Positions 1 to 7,588 are shown, numbered from the stretch's first letter. The stretch is DNA of 11,000 bases from an uncultured Eubacteriales bacterium (GCA_934489895.1 CAKSST010000027.1:1-11000), one strand, 5' to 3'. The notes: generated by a model not told the origin, from the letters alone. Program-made: numbers and translations.

Positions 1-777
1 CGAAGTACATTTTATTATTACTTAAAGCATTTGAATGCATATAAATACGAGTGTGAAAAGCAAGAAATACAAAATATCTTCAACACCAACAAAGGCAGAT
101 ATGGATACCGAAGAATTACATTTGCTATGCGTAACAAAGGCCATGTAATTAACCATAAAACTGTCTTAAAGTTGATGAACAGCCTTGGCTTAAAAGGAAA
201 ACAACGCAAAAACGATAAATACCATTTCTACAAAGGAACGGTTGGAAAGGTTGCAGACAATCTGTTAAAAAGAGATTTTTATGCAGAAAAACCTTTTGAG
301 AAATTAACAACTGATGTTACGCAATTTAATATCTGTGATAGCAAAGTATATCTTTCTCCTGTATTAGATTTATTTAACAATGAGGTTGTATCTTATTTTG
401 TTTCAACGAGTCCTAATTTAGAGCAAATCAGAGAAATGTTAAACGGGTTATTTGAGAAACTCCCTGCTGATGCAAAACCGATATTTCATTCAGACCAAGG
501 CTGGCAATACCAACATGCCGAATACCAAAGGTTGCTCAGTGAGCATAACATTACACAAAGTATGTCCCGCAAGGGCAACTGTATGGATAATGGTGCTATG
601 GAAAACTTTTTCGGCAGACTTAAAGTTGAAATGTTCTACGGCGAAAAATTCGAAAGCGTTAACGCTTTCATTGATGAATTAAAGAAATACATTCATTACT
701 ACAACAATGAAAGAATTTCTTTAAAACTAAAAGGAATGAGCCCGGTACAATACCGAACTCATTCGCAAACAATTTAA
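1..777 (+). CDS. IS3-family transposase OrfB, DDE type, N-terminus cut by window edge
   Basis: This integrase-core transposase cuts and joins the ends of its IS3-family element. The frame is open from base 1 (RSTFYYYLKH...), so the TTG at 31 is internal and not the start; 258 residues are visible, and OrfB proteins of this group are usually about 280-290 residues. The GRYGYRRI motif of the helix-turn-helix region before the catalytic core is present. The catalytic triad is complete: Asp codon at 313 in TTDVT, Asp codon at 493 in HSDQG, and Glu codon at 601 in MENFFG. Exactly 35 residues separate the second Asp from the Glu, the D(35)E spacing of the family. The C-terminus (SPVQYRT) is also typical. 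In IS3 elements OrfB is normally made as an OrfAB fusion by -1 frameshifting; that part lies to the left. The visible part has no frameshift or stop, so the copy may be active. Confidence 0.95.
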   Translation, partial: RSTFYYYLKHLNAYKYECEKQEIQNIFNTNKGRYGYRRITFAMRNKGHVINHKTVLKLMNSLGLKGKQRKNDKYHFYKGTVGKVADNLLKRDFYAEKPFEKLTTDVTQFNICDSKVYLSPVLDLFNNEVVSYFVSTSPNLEQIREMLNGLFEKLPADAKPIFHSDQGWQYQHAEYQRLLSEHNITQSMSRKGNCMDNGAMENFFGRLKVEMFYGEKFESVNAFIDELKKYIHYYNNERISLKLKGMSPVQYRTHSQTI

Positions 778-787
778 TATTAAATTT

Positions 788-812
788 TGTCTAAACTTTG
801 GGGTTCACTTCA
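788..812 (+). repeat. Right terminal inverted repeat of the IS3-family element
   Basis: A 25-bp tip beginning TGTCTAAACTTTGGGG and ending TTCA, placed just after the transposase stop. The terminal CA and the TTTGGGG core resemble IS3/IS150-group ends. The matching left repeat is outside the window, so the inner boundary is an estimate, while the outer boundary is supported by the abrupt start of the deacetylase reading frame at 813. Confidence 0.75.
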
Positions 813-1577
813 TTAATTGCCGTCTGTTTTTCCTTCATACACCTGCGTTCCGTCGTGTTCAATTGTATAATCTTTTTTATAAATAAGCTCGCTCAAAGGC
901 ACAAAGGTATAGCCTTGTTCCTGCAAGGTTTTTAGTATTGTCGGTAACGCTTCAGGCGTATGCTCGGCATCATTATGGCACAAAATTATTGAGCCGTTCT
1001 TGGTTTTGCTTATTACCCTGTCGGCAATGCTTTGCGGCGTTGCGCTGTCCTTCCAGTCAAGCGAGTCAACATCCCACTGTATTGTATACATACCGAGGTC
1101 TTCTACCGTTTCAATAAGCGTATTGTTATAATCTCCGTAGGGTGCTCTGAAAAGTGTTGGGCACACCCCTGTTATCTGTTTAATTTTTTCATTACAATCG
1201 GTAATTTCCTTTGCCTGCGCTTCTGCAGAAATACCCGACATTTTTGGGTGTGTGCTGGAATGGTTTTGAATACTGTGGCCCGCATCAGACAACATTTTTA
1301 CTGCTTCGGGATACCGTTCAACCCACTGTCCCACAATAAAAAAGGTTGCAGGTACATTATACTGCGCCAGGATATCAATAAGTGTCTTCGTGTCATCACA
1401 GCCCCACGCCGCATCAAACGAAATTGCTATCTCCTTTTTTTCGGTTTCAACACAGTATATCGGCAATCTCTTGCCGCCGTTTGCCGCAAACACCGTTACG
1501 GTAAAAACCGCAGCAAGTGCCAGCACTACCGATGTTATTCTTACGATTTGCTTTTTACCTAGAATATAAAATTTCAC
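813..1577 (-). CDS. PdaB-like polysaccharide deacetylase, membrane-anchored
   Basis: Carbohydrate esterase family 4 (NodB) deacetylase, expected to remove N- or O-acetyl groups from peptidoglycan or another glycan outside the membrane. Of 254 residues, about 11-32 form one hydrophobic signal-anchor. NodB motifs follow in order: FDAAWG at 54-59 (the PdaB-type variant of TFDDG, catalytic Asp55), HSSTH at 106-110 with the metal-binding histidines, RAPYGDYN at 144-151, WDVDSLDW at 168-175, and ILCHN with His201. The FDAAWG form and the tail LSELIYKKDYTI are usual in the clostridial PdaB-like branch, and the length is full. The start is GTG, with a strong GGGAGG-type ribosome binding site that also forms one arm of an 8-bp hairpin. 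It is the last gene of the polysaccharide operon, 47 nt after the glycosyltransferase. The TAA stop (813-815) touches the right end of the insertion sequence. Whether it acts on the exported glycan or on peptidoglycan cannot be told from sequence. Confidence 0.88.
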   Translation of the reverse strand: MKFYILGKKQIVRITSVVLALAAVFTVTVFAANGGKRLPIYCVETEKKEIAISFDAAWGCDDTKTLIDILAQYNVPATFFIVGQWVERYPEAVKMLSDAGHSIQNHSSTHPKMSGISAEAQAKEITDCNEKIKQITGVCPTLFRAPYGDYNNTLIETVEDLGMYTIQWDVDSLDWKDSATPQSIADRVISKTKNGSIILCHNDAEHTPEALPTILKTLQEQGYTFVPLSELIYKKDYTIEHDGTQVYEGKTDGN

Positions 1578-1584
1578 AAAATCA

Positions 1585-1612
1585 CCCTCCCCTTTACATC
1601 TTACGGGGAGGG
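1585..1612 (-). promoter_or_regulatory. GC-rich hairpin over the deacetylase ribosome binding site
   Basis: CCCTCCCC (1585-1592) and GGGGAGGG (1605-1612) are perfect 8-bp inverted copies around a 12-nt loop. In the minus-strand transcript the second arm is the Shine-Dalgarno sequence of the deacetylase GTG start, 7 nt further on. The hairpin lies 12 nt after the glycosyltransferase stop. It could attenuate translation, act as an RNA-processing site, or be a weak terminator; the U-run after it is only UUUU followed by GUG. Confidence 0.55.
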
Positions 1613-1624
1613 CGGCTTGGCTTA

Positions 1625-4312
1625 TTACTTATTATCAAGTTTTCTTAAAAAATCGTTTAACTTGGTACTTTGGTCATCACTCATATAGTATACACATTTT
1701 TTCTTTACAAAAGGCGAGCCCAAAATAAGCATGTCATAAGGATACTCATACGGCACTGCCCAGCTGTTCATATACTGCGTCGCAATGCCGCTTTCGGCAA
1801 CGTATACCGCGTCAGTAAAGCCTGCTTTATTAAGCACATCGGTCAGACGGCTTTCCCCAAAGGCTATGGCATCCTGCAAAGTATTAATCTGCGGCAGCTG
1901 CTCAAAAAACTCGTAAAACTCACGCGATGCAATCGCCTTATTTTCAAATACCATAAAATAAGACTGCAAATGGCGCGGTATGGTTTTTTGACCCAAAAAG
2001 CCTCCGTCGCTGGCACTTGGGAACTCGTTTACACCCCAAAAATCCGCCTTGCCGTCCATTTTTGCAAACATACCGTCAAGGCTGTTATAAGGTGTGTAAA
2101 TGCTGTTGTTGCACAAAACAAGGCGGGATATACTTTTAAGCTTTTCTTTACCAATTTCAAGAATTATCTGCTTGAATGATGTAAAATCAAAACCTGTATT
2201 TTCCCTTAAAATAATTTTATCGGCAATTCCCTCAAGCTGCGCTGTTTGCATACCTCCAAGTTGTGAGGTTGAAACAAAAATCAAAATTTCCACCTGCTGC
2301 TTTAATTGCCGCAGCAACTCAAGGTCCTGATAAGACAGAATATTTTCCTTATCATAGTGCGCATATATTGCCACGCCGCGCGGCTGTTGAATTGCGGCAT
2401 TATCACAGCAGTTAAATATTTTTTTATAACCATAACCGTTGCTTTGTGCAAGATATACCCATAGACGCTCAATCATGTGTGCATCGGTACCGTTCACCTG
2501 TCCTTTTTCCACATCAAAGCAGAAAATATCAGATGTGAACATCTGCTTTACCGCGCTGCTTCGCGCCCAGAACATATTACCGGCGGGGAAAACCGCTTTT
2601 GCGGGCAAGGGCTGTTCAATATTAAGCTTTTTTGCAATCTCCTCACAGCCGCTGCGATTGGCGCCAAACATAATCTGTGAGCTAATAAGCGGATAGTTTT
2701 CGGGGAAAACAATACCCAAATTCCCGTCCCGCTCAAACATTTTAAAAATACCGTTTATATAATCGGTATTGCCGAAAAGGTGTTTATAAAGATACTCTCT
2801 CCAATAATCGCCGTATCCCGAAAAGGCAGTCTTTTTGGAATGTACGTGACAAATAAGGTCATAAAGATCAAGGCGGCCTCGCATTTGCGCCAAAAAGGGT
2901 GCTACATCCCTTCCCCTGTTTTCAAACACCTCCACCGTTACATTATCGGCATTGCAGTCTTTAAACTTATCCGCAATATAATCGGCCTTTTCCTGCGTAT
3001 CGGTAGAAATATAGCAGTCAAACGGTTTAGGTATGAGATTTATATTTTTTAAAATATTATCTGCTTCCTCAGTATAAAACAGATGTATTTGTACTGCACG
3101 GGTCAGTTTATTCTCACTTTTAGCGCCGCAAAAAACAGGTGTGGCCGCCTCACATAACGGATATCCGAAAAGCGCTTTAGAGAATGCATTTATGGTAGCG
3201 TATCCATATTTTTCGTCAGGCTCCAGATAGGTACCCTCTGCCCACTCATTCCAGGCGTTTATAAACATAAACCTGCTGTCATCGGGCAGATTTTCACGCG
3301 CATTATTAACCGCCATACGTACCCACTCATAAAAAGCGGAGGTACTGTAAGCATAAAAAGCCGTATAATCGCCCTTGCGGCGGCAAGCATTATCCCAGGC
3401 AGACATAACGCATCTGTAAACGGGATTGTTGCTGTTTATGTTCTCATATCTTCCCTTTTGAAATGCCACCAGCTTCTGATAGTTATAAAGATGCGCCTTG
3501 CGGGGAGTTTTTAAGGACTTTACCGCAATCCTGTCATCGCGGCAGTTATGCGGAGGAAACTCCACCTGTCCATCAATAACATCAGTAATTCCAAGTGTCT
3601 TAGCGTCAGAATCATCAGTGTTGCAAGCCCATATAACCACCTCGCCAATACCAATCTCACGTGCGCGATCACGCCACTTTGCAAACACCGTTTTAATGTT
3701 TGGTATTGCGCGGCAGTTATAGGCAATTATAACAGGCTTTTCGTCAATCCTGATATAACGCTTATCACTAAAATAAACGGCAAGGTCGTCAATAAACTGC
3801 GCGGGATCATTATCAGAATACTCCTGTGCAATAAGCACATCCCTTTGCTGTCCGTCCCATGCTCTTGTCCAGTTTTCATTAGCCCAGCACAAGCAAAAAT
3901 TAATATCAATTTCAGGGTGCTGCAGCAGCATATCAACCGGCTTTTCCATAAGACGTTTGCCTGAAAACCAATAGTAATAAAAGCAAAAGCCGTATATACC
4001 GTGACTGCGCGCCAGTTTTACTTGCGCGCGCAGTGTTTCAATATCACTCAAGTCATAATAACCGATATCGGCATGCGGTGTACGCGGCTGGTAATGACCG
4101 TCAAAATCAGGCACCGACTTTTTGGTGTTGGTCCATTCTGTGAAGCCTTTACCCCACCAATCATCATTTTCAGGAAAGGTATGAAACTGAGGCAAATAAA
4201 ATGCCAACGGTTTTACATCGCTGACATTGTCCGAAAAATCTATATTATCTTCATAATAAGATTCAAAAGGAATATAGCCCGTAAATGAGTCGTCTGCAGG
4301 CACATATTTCAT
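1625..4312 (-). CDS. WbsX-family glycosyltransferase fused to RgpF-type domains
   Basis: Large cytoplasmic enzyme expected to build part of a surface polysaccharide. Numbered from the ATG at 4312 (895 aa), residues about 34-385 are a WbsX domain (glycosyltransferase, related to glycoside hydrolase 99): AFYLPQFH 37-44, WWGKGFTEW 52-60, CWANENWTRAWDG 142-154, NAWNEWAEGTYLEPD 352-366. Residues about 405-640 match the rhamnan-synthesis RgpF family (ENRGRDVAPF 464-473, HVHSKK 489-494). Residues about 645-885 are a second RgpF-like block (RENTGFDF 703-710, LCNNSIYTP 733-741, DFWGVNEF 757-764). No signal peptide or membrane span. The frame stays open 42 codons upstream, to the ATPase stop codon, and that extension looks like genuine protein, so the true start may be a non-AUG codon near 4429. 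The ATG has an AAGGGG ribosome binding site only 3 nt away. The sugars transferred cannot be deduced. Confidence 0.9.
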   Translation of the reverse strand: MKYVPADDSFTGYIPFESYYEDNIDFSDNVSDVKPLAFYLPQFHTFPENDDWWGKGFTEWTNTKKSVPDFDGHYQPRTPHADIGYYDLSDIETLRAQVKLARSHGIYGFCFYYYWFSGKRLMEKPVDMLLQHPEIDINFCLCWANENWTRAWDGQQRDVLIAQEYSDNDPAQFIDDLAVYFSDKRYIRIDEKPVIIAYNCRAIPNIKTVFAKWRDRAREIGIGEVVIWACNTDDSDAKTLGITDVIDGQVEFPPHNCRDDRIAVKSLKTPRKAHLYNYQKLVAFQKGRYENINSNNPVYRCVMSAWDNACRRKGDYTAFYAYSTSAFYEWVRMAVNNARENLPDDSRFMFINAWNEWAEGTYLEPDEKYGYATINAFSKALFGYPLCEAATPVFCGAKSENKLTRAVQIHLFYTEEADNILKNINLIPKPFDCYISTDTQEKADYIADKFKDCNADNVTVEVFENRGRDVAPFLAQMRGRLDLYDLICHVHSKKTAFSGYGDYWREYLYKHLFGNTDYINGIFKMFERDGNLGIVFPENYPLISSQIMFGANRSGCEEIAKKLNIEQPLPAKAVFPAGNMFWARSSAVKQMFTSDIFCFDVEKGQVNGTDAHMIERLWVYLAQSNGYGYKKIFNCCDNAAIQQPRGVAIYAHYDKENILSYQDLELLRQLKQQVEILIFVSTSQLGGMQTAQLEGIADKIILRENTGFDFTSFKQIILEIGKEKLKSISRLVLCNNSIYTPYNSLDGMFAKMDGKADFWGVNEFPSASDGGFLGQKTIPRHLQSYFMVFENKAIASREFYEFFEQLPQINTLQDAIAFGESRLTDVLNKAGFTDAVYVAESGIATQYMNSWAVPYEYPYDMLILGSPFVKKKCVYYMSDDQSTKLNDFLRKLDNK

Positions 4313-4429
4313 ATTCCCCTTATAAGCGCGGCGAAAAACGTACTGTCTTACAATATTCTTTGCGCAACGCCAAGAGCCTTTTATTCCGTTTTTCTTTAAA
4401 CTTCTGAAAGCACGTTTAATAAGTGACAG
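4313..4429 (-). other. Probable N-terminal extension of the glycosyltransferase
   Basis: In frame with the glycosyltransferase and without stops, this stretch encodes LSLIKRAFRSLKKNGIKGSW and then a further basic segment before the annotated Met. Such a basic amphipathic lead (KNGIKG-type) is, from memory, common in WbsX proteins. No ATG, GTG or TTG exists in the frame. CTG at 4429-4427 sits 4 nt after AAGGTGG (4434-4440), and ATT at 4420-4418 is another candidate. The protein would gain 39 residues with CTG. Alternatives are readthrough of the ATPase TAA, or leaderless loss of the extension by starting at 4312. Confidence 0.5.
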
Positions 4430-4438
4430 AAAACCACC

Positions 4439-5182
4439 TTATTCCTGACCAAAATTTCTATATGCGGCGCAAACTTCTTTTGCATCGCCTATCATTTTAA
4501 CCTTGCTTTTTTCAAGCCACATAGCCCTGTCACAAAGCCGCTCAATCTGGTCAATAGTATGCGATACTATTATTACAGTAGTGCCGCCTGCCATAAGCTC
4601 ATTTATACGGTCTTCGCATTTCTGTTGGAACATAAAATCACCAACAGAAAGTATTTCATCAACAATCAATATATCGGTTTTTATAACTGTGGCAATTGCA
4701 AAAGCAATACGCGCCACCATACCTGAAGAGTAGTTTTTTATGGGCATTTCCATAAAATCTCTCAGCTCAGCAAAATCAACAATTGCATCAAAATGCTCGT
4801 CAATAAACTTCTTTTTATAGCCAAGCACCGCACCGTTAAGATAAATATTTTCTTTTGCGGTAAGCTCACCGTCAAAGCCTGCTCCAAGCTCAATAAGCGG
4901 CGCAATAAGACCGTCAATCTCAACCTTACCGGTTGTGGGCTGTAAAATACCGGAAAGTATTTTAAGCAAGGTGCTTTTTCCCGAACCGTTAGTACCAACA
5001 ATACCAAAAACCTCACCCTTGGCTATTTCAAGGCTTACATTGTCAACCGCAATAAAATCTTTATAAAACAGCTGACGCTTTAAAAGCTTTATAAAGTATT
5101 CCTTGAAATTTTCAAGCTTTTCGGAGGCGATATTAAAGTGCATCGACACATTTTTTACCGAAACCGCAATATTTTTATCCAT
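4439..5182 (-). CDS. Polysaccharide ABC exporter, ATP-binding subunit (Wzt/TagH type)
   Basis: ATPase that powers export of a lipid-linked polysaccharide or teichoic-acid-like polymer through the permease encoded just upstream. All nucleotide-binding motifs are seen in 247 residues: Walker A GTNGSGKST 63-71, the ELGAGFDGELTAKENIYLNG stretch (98-117) characteristic of the Wzt/TagH/KpsT group, signature YSSGMVARIAFA 151-162, Walker B ILIVDE 171-176, and the switch His208. It ends soon after the ATPase domain and so lacks the C-terminal carbohydrate-binding domain of long Wzt proteins, suggesting export without terminal-cap recognition, as in the shorter family members. ATG start with AGGAG 6 nt upstream; the gene begins 9 bp after the permease stop, which overlaps the ribosome binding site, so the two are translationally coupled. 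Its TAA stop is in frame with the following glycosyltransferase reading frame. Confidence 0.95.
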   Translation of the reverse strand: MDKNIAVSVKNVSMHFNIASEKLENFKEYFIKLLKRQLFYKDFIAVDNVSLEIAKGEVFGIVGTNGSGKSTLLKILSGILQPTTGKVEIDGLIAPLIELGAGFDGELTAKENIYLNGAVLGYKKKFIDEHFDAIVDFAELRDFMEMPIKNYSSGMVARIAFAIATVIKTDILIVDEILSVGDFMFQQKCEDRINELMAGGTTVIIVSHTIDQIERLCDRAMWLEKSKVKMIGDAKEVCAAYRNFGQE

Positions 5183-5191
5183 ATTTTTCTC

Positions 5192-5968
5192 CTATATATG
5201 AAGTATAAACTTATTTTGATTTTTAAAGAAAACCCAGCAACCCAAAAACATAGAAATAACTGCTGCCGCAACACAACCTATAAAGCTTGATAAACCGGGA
5301 ACGTTGTTATAAAGAGCAATGTTTCTTAAAAAGTCAATATAAATATGCAAGGGGTTAAAACATACTATTCTTTGCATATATTCAGGCAGAATATTGAAAG
5401 GATAAAAAATAGGAGTTAGATACATCCAGGCTGTAACAAGTACAGAATACAAATGTATGGTATCGCGGAAAAATACTGCCAAACAGGAAATTATAAGACC
5501 AATACCCATCGAAAAAAAGAAAAGACAGATAAGCAAAAACGGCAAAAGCAAAATAGGCCAGCCAATGGGTATGCGGTAAAATATCATAACAATAGCTACT
5601 GCTATCAAGCTAATCGCATAGTTGACAAAGGCAAATAAGGTCTTTTCAACAGGGAAAATATATTTTGGTATATACACCTTTTTAATAAGCGCCGCGCTTG
5701 ACAAAACCGAAGTCATTGTTGTTGTTGTAGCTTCATTAAAAAAGTTAAACGCCGTCTGTCCCAAAATAAGATATACAGGGAATTTATAAATATCGAAACG
5801 GAAAAACTGCGAAAATACTATTGAGAGTATTACCATCATAAAAAACGGGTTTAATACACTCCAGGCAATACCGAAAACAGAGCGCCTGTATTTTATTTTA
5901 AAATCCTTTGCTGTAAGATAATAAAGTAAAAAGCTATGTTTTTTCAGCTCTTGAAACATTTTAATCAA
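5192..5968 (-). CDS. Polysaccharide ABC exporter permease, ABC-2 type (Wzm/TagG-like)
   Basis: Membrane half of the exporter; two copies would form the channel with the adjacent ATPase. 258 residues with about six hydrophobic spans near 33-55, 64-82, 110-132, 137-163, 172-192 and 226-248. The N-terminal KDFKIKYRRSVFGIAWSVLNP (21-41, interface helix leading into the first span) and the FFRDTIHLY region (166-174) are hallmarks of the Wzm/TagG/RfbA branch. The start is TTG at 5968: AAGGAGAG at 5976-5983 lies 9 nt from it, while the ATG three codons in (5959) would be 18 nt away. First gene of the minus-strand operon and directly downstream of a near-consensus promoter. The substrate is unknown; context with the WbsX-RgpF glycosyltransferase points to a cell-wall or capsule polysaccharide. 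Confidence 0.94.
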   Translation of the reverse strand: MIKMFQELKKHSFLLYYLTAKDFKIKYRRSVFGIAWSVLNPFFMMVILSIVFSQFFRFDIYKFPVYLILGQTAFNFFNEATTTTMTSVLSSAALIKKVYIPKYIFPVEKTLFAFVNYAISLIAVAIVMIFYRIPIGWPILLLPFLLICLFFFSMGIGLIISCLAVFFRDTIHLYSVLVTAWMYLTPIFYPFNILPEYMQRIVCFNPLHIYIDFLRNIALYNNVPGLSSFIGCVAAAVISMFLGCWVFFKNQNKFILHI

Positions 5969-5975
5969 CTTGATA

Positions 5976-5983
5976 CTCTCCTT
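5976..5983 (-). promoter_or_regulatory. Ribosome binding site that fixes the permease TTG start
   Basis: On the minus strand this reads AAGGAGAG, complementary to the 16S 3' end. Nine nucleotides separate its GGAG core from the TTG at 5968, a normal spacing. The nearest ATG (5959) would be too far downstream, so TTG is preferred. Confidence 0.8.
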
Positions 5984-6024
5984 ATATACCTATATTTTCC
6001 ATTATCCCATATAAAATCACGATA

Positions 6025-6053
6025 ATTATAACATGTTTATTATAATATTGCAA
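6025..6053 (-). promoter_or_regulatory. Sigma-A-type promoter for the polysaccharide operon
   Basis: On the minus strand TTGCAA (6053-6048) is followed by 17 nt and then a perfect TATAAT (6030-6025). Transcription would start near 6018 and leave a leader of about 50 nt before the permease TTG. It lies back to back with the argH promoter. Confidence 0.75.
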
Positions 6054-6081
6054 TACAGTACTAAACACATACCGCATTTTG

Positions 6082-6110
6082 TTGACAAACCAAAAAAGCA
6101 ACAGTATAAT
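6082..6110 (+). promoter_or_regulatory. Consensus sigma-A promoter for argH
   Basis: TTGACA (6082-6087), 17-nt spacer, TATAAT (6105-6110): both hexamers and the spacing match the consensus exactly. Transcription should start near 6117, about 32 nt before the argH ATG. No ARG-box operator was recognised in the region by eye. Confidence 0.85.
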
Positions 6111-6148
6111 TACATAAAATATATTATCTTTTTGAAAGAACGGATTTT

Positions 6149-7531
6149 ATGAGTAACAAATTATGGGAAGGCAGAAGCAGCGGCACTATAAACACCTATG
6201 CTGATGCATTGAATTCATCAATAAGCACCGACAAAAGAATGTACCGTCAGGACATAAAGGGGTCAATGGCTCACGCTGCTATGCTCGGCGCACAAAACAT
6301 AATATCTACTGCCGACGCTGATGAAATTATTGCAGGTCTTGAGGGTATTTTAGCTGATATTGAAAGCGGTGCTTTGGAAATTGACGAAAGCTGCGAAGAC
6401 ATCCACACATTTGTTGAAGCAACCCTTACAAAACGCATAGGTGAGGCAGGCAAAAAGCTGCATACCGCACGCAGCCGCAACGACCAAGTTGCAACTGATT
6501 TGCGCCTTTATCTTGCCGACGAAATAAAGCAGATAATAGACCTTACCGCTTCTGCAATTGAAGCTATATGTGAGCAGGCAAAAAAGCAAAAGGATACCGT
6601 TATGCCCGGATATACTCATATGCAACGCGCCCAGCCCGTAACCTTTGGCCACTATATTTTAGCCTACGCTATGATGCTTACGCGCGATATAGTCCGCTTA
6701 AAAAACGCAGAGACTCTTGCTTTGCAAAGCCCTCTTGGCTGTTGCGCTCTGGCTGGTACAACCTATGATACCGACCGTAATTTAACATCCGAGAAGCTTG
6801 GTTTTAACAGCGTCATGATAAACAGCCTTGACGGCGTTTCTGACAGGGATTTCTGTATTGAACTTTGCAGCGCTTTGTCAATTTTAATGATGCACCTTTC
6901 CCGCTTTTCTGAGGAAATTATTCTTTGGTCATCCTGGGAATTTAAGTTTATTGAACTGAACGACAGTTTTTCAACAGGCTCATCAATTATGCCCCAAAAG
7001 AAAAATCCCGATATGGCAGAGCTTGTGCGCGGCAAAACCGCACGTGTTTACGGCGACCTTATTACCCTGCTTACATTTATGAAAGGCTTGCCCCTGGCAT
7101 ATAACAAGGATATGCAGGAAGATAAAGACGCAGTTTTTGATGCTGTTGACACTGTAAAGCTTTGTTTAAGTGTTTTTGCACCTATGGTTGCAACAATGAG
7201 CATCAACCGTGACAATATGCGTAAAGCGGCAGCGGGCGGTTTTATAAATGCTACCGACTGCGCCGATTATCTTACAAAAAAGGGTATACCCTTCCGCACC
7301 GCCTATAAATATACAGGACAAATTGTTGCCGACTGTATAGAAAACGGCCTCACCCTTGAAAACATGCCGCTTGAGCGCTACAAATCATACAGCGAGCTTT
7401 TTGAAGAGGATATTTACAAGGCTGTTGACCTTGATGTTTGCGTAAGCAAGCGTCGTTCGCTCGGCGGTCCCTCAATAGATTCTATAAATAAACAGCTTGA
7501 ATACTTAGATGAGTTTCTAAAAAATCTTTAA
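6149..7531 (+). CDS. argH: Argininosuccinate lyase
   Basis: Splits argininosuccinate into arginine and fumarate, the last step of arginine synthesis; cytoplasmic homotetramer of the fumarase/aspartase superfamily. 460 residues, the normal length. Visible signatures are the TARSRND substrate loop (106-112), the YTHMQRAQP motif with general-acid His157, and the superfamily signature GSSIMPQKKNPDMAE (277-291) with the catalytic serine pair and essential lysine. The N-terminal LWEGRSSG and C-terminal SLGGPS motifs are also standard. ATG start; the ribosome binding site is weak (AGAACGGA), but a perfect sigma-A promoter lies upstream and a strong terminator follows. It is a single-gene unit here: argG is not beside it. 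The gene diverges from the polysaccharide operon with no evident functional tie. Confidence 0.98.
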   Translation: MSNKLWEGRSSGTINTYADALNSSISTDKRMYRQDIKGSMAHAAMLGAQNIISTADADEIIAGLEGILADIESGALEIDESCEDIHTFVEATLTKRIGEAGKKLHTARSRNDQVATDLRLYLADEIKQIIDLTASAIEAICEQAKKQKDTVMPGYTHMQRAQPVTFGHYILAYAMMLTRDIVRLKNAETLALQSPLGCCALAGTTYDTDRNLTSEKLGFNSVMINSLDGVSDRDFCIELCSALSILMMHLSRFSEEIILWSSWEFKFIELNDSFSTGSSIMPQKKNPDMAELVRGKTARVYGDLITLLTFMKGLPLAYNKDMQEDKDAVFDAVDTVKLCLSVFAPMVATMSINRDNMRKAAAGGFINATDCADYLTKKGIPFRTAYKYTGQIVADCIENGLTLENMPLERYKSYSELFEEDIYKAVDLDVCVSKRRSLGGPSIDSINKQLEYLDEFLKNL

Positions 7532-7588
7532 TATAAAACCCTGCTCTTTTGAACCGTGACAATATTTTAACAAAATAATTCAAAATAC

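Larger units (their letters stand above)
1..812 (+). mobile_element. IS3-family (IS150-like) insertion sequence, right-hand part
   Basis: The window opens inside this element, so the left inverted repeat, OrfA and the frameshift region are not visible. What is seen is most of the OrfB transposase, then about 10 bp, then a right terminal repeat at 788-812 that ends in CA. Read inward from the right tip it starts TGAAGTGAACCCCAAAG, the TG...CA-ended type of repeat usual for the IS3/IS150 group. The element ends one base before the stop codon of the minus-strand deacetylase gene. IS3 elements usually duplicate 3-4 bp of target; the bases next to the right end are TTAA (813-816), but the left flank needed to confirm a duplication lies outside the window. 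Confidence 0.88.

Noticed and set aside
31..777. TTG at 31 as the transposase start
   Set aside because: The frame is open to base 1 and already encodes conserved OrfB residues before that codon.
1032..1562. 176-aa plus-strand frame opposite the deacetylase
   Set aside because: Shadow of the deacetylase; low-complexity Cys/Arg/Tyr-rich translation without recognisable motifs.
1670..3964. Plus-strand frames of 67-169 aa opposite the glycosyltransferase gene
   Set aside because: No domain, no ribosome binding sites of note, and they are fully covered by a well-conserved gene on the other strand.
7547..7585. Nested AT-rich inverted repeats (TTTTGAA...TTCAAAA and TATTTTAACAAAATA) after argH
   Set aside because: Short, AT-only stems in an AT-rich gap; the strong terminator directly downstream explains the region better.
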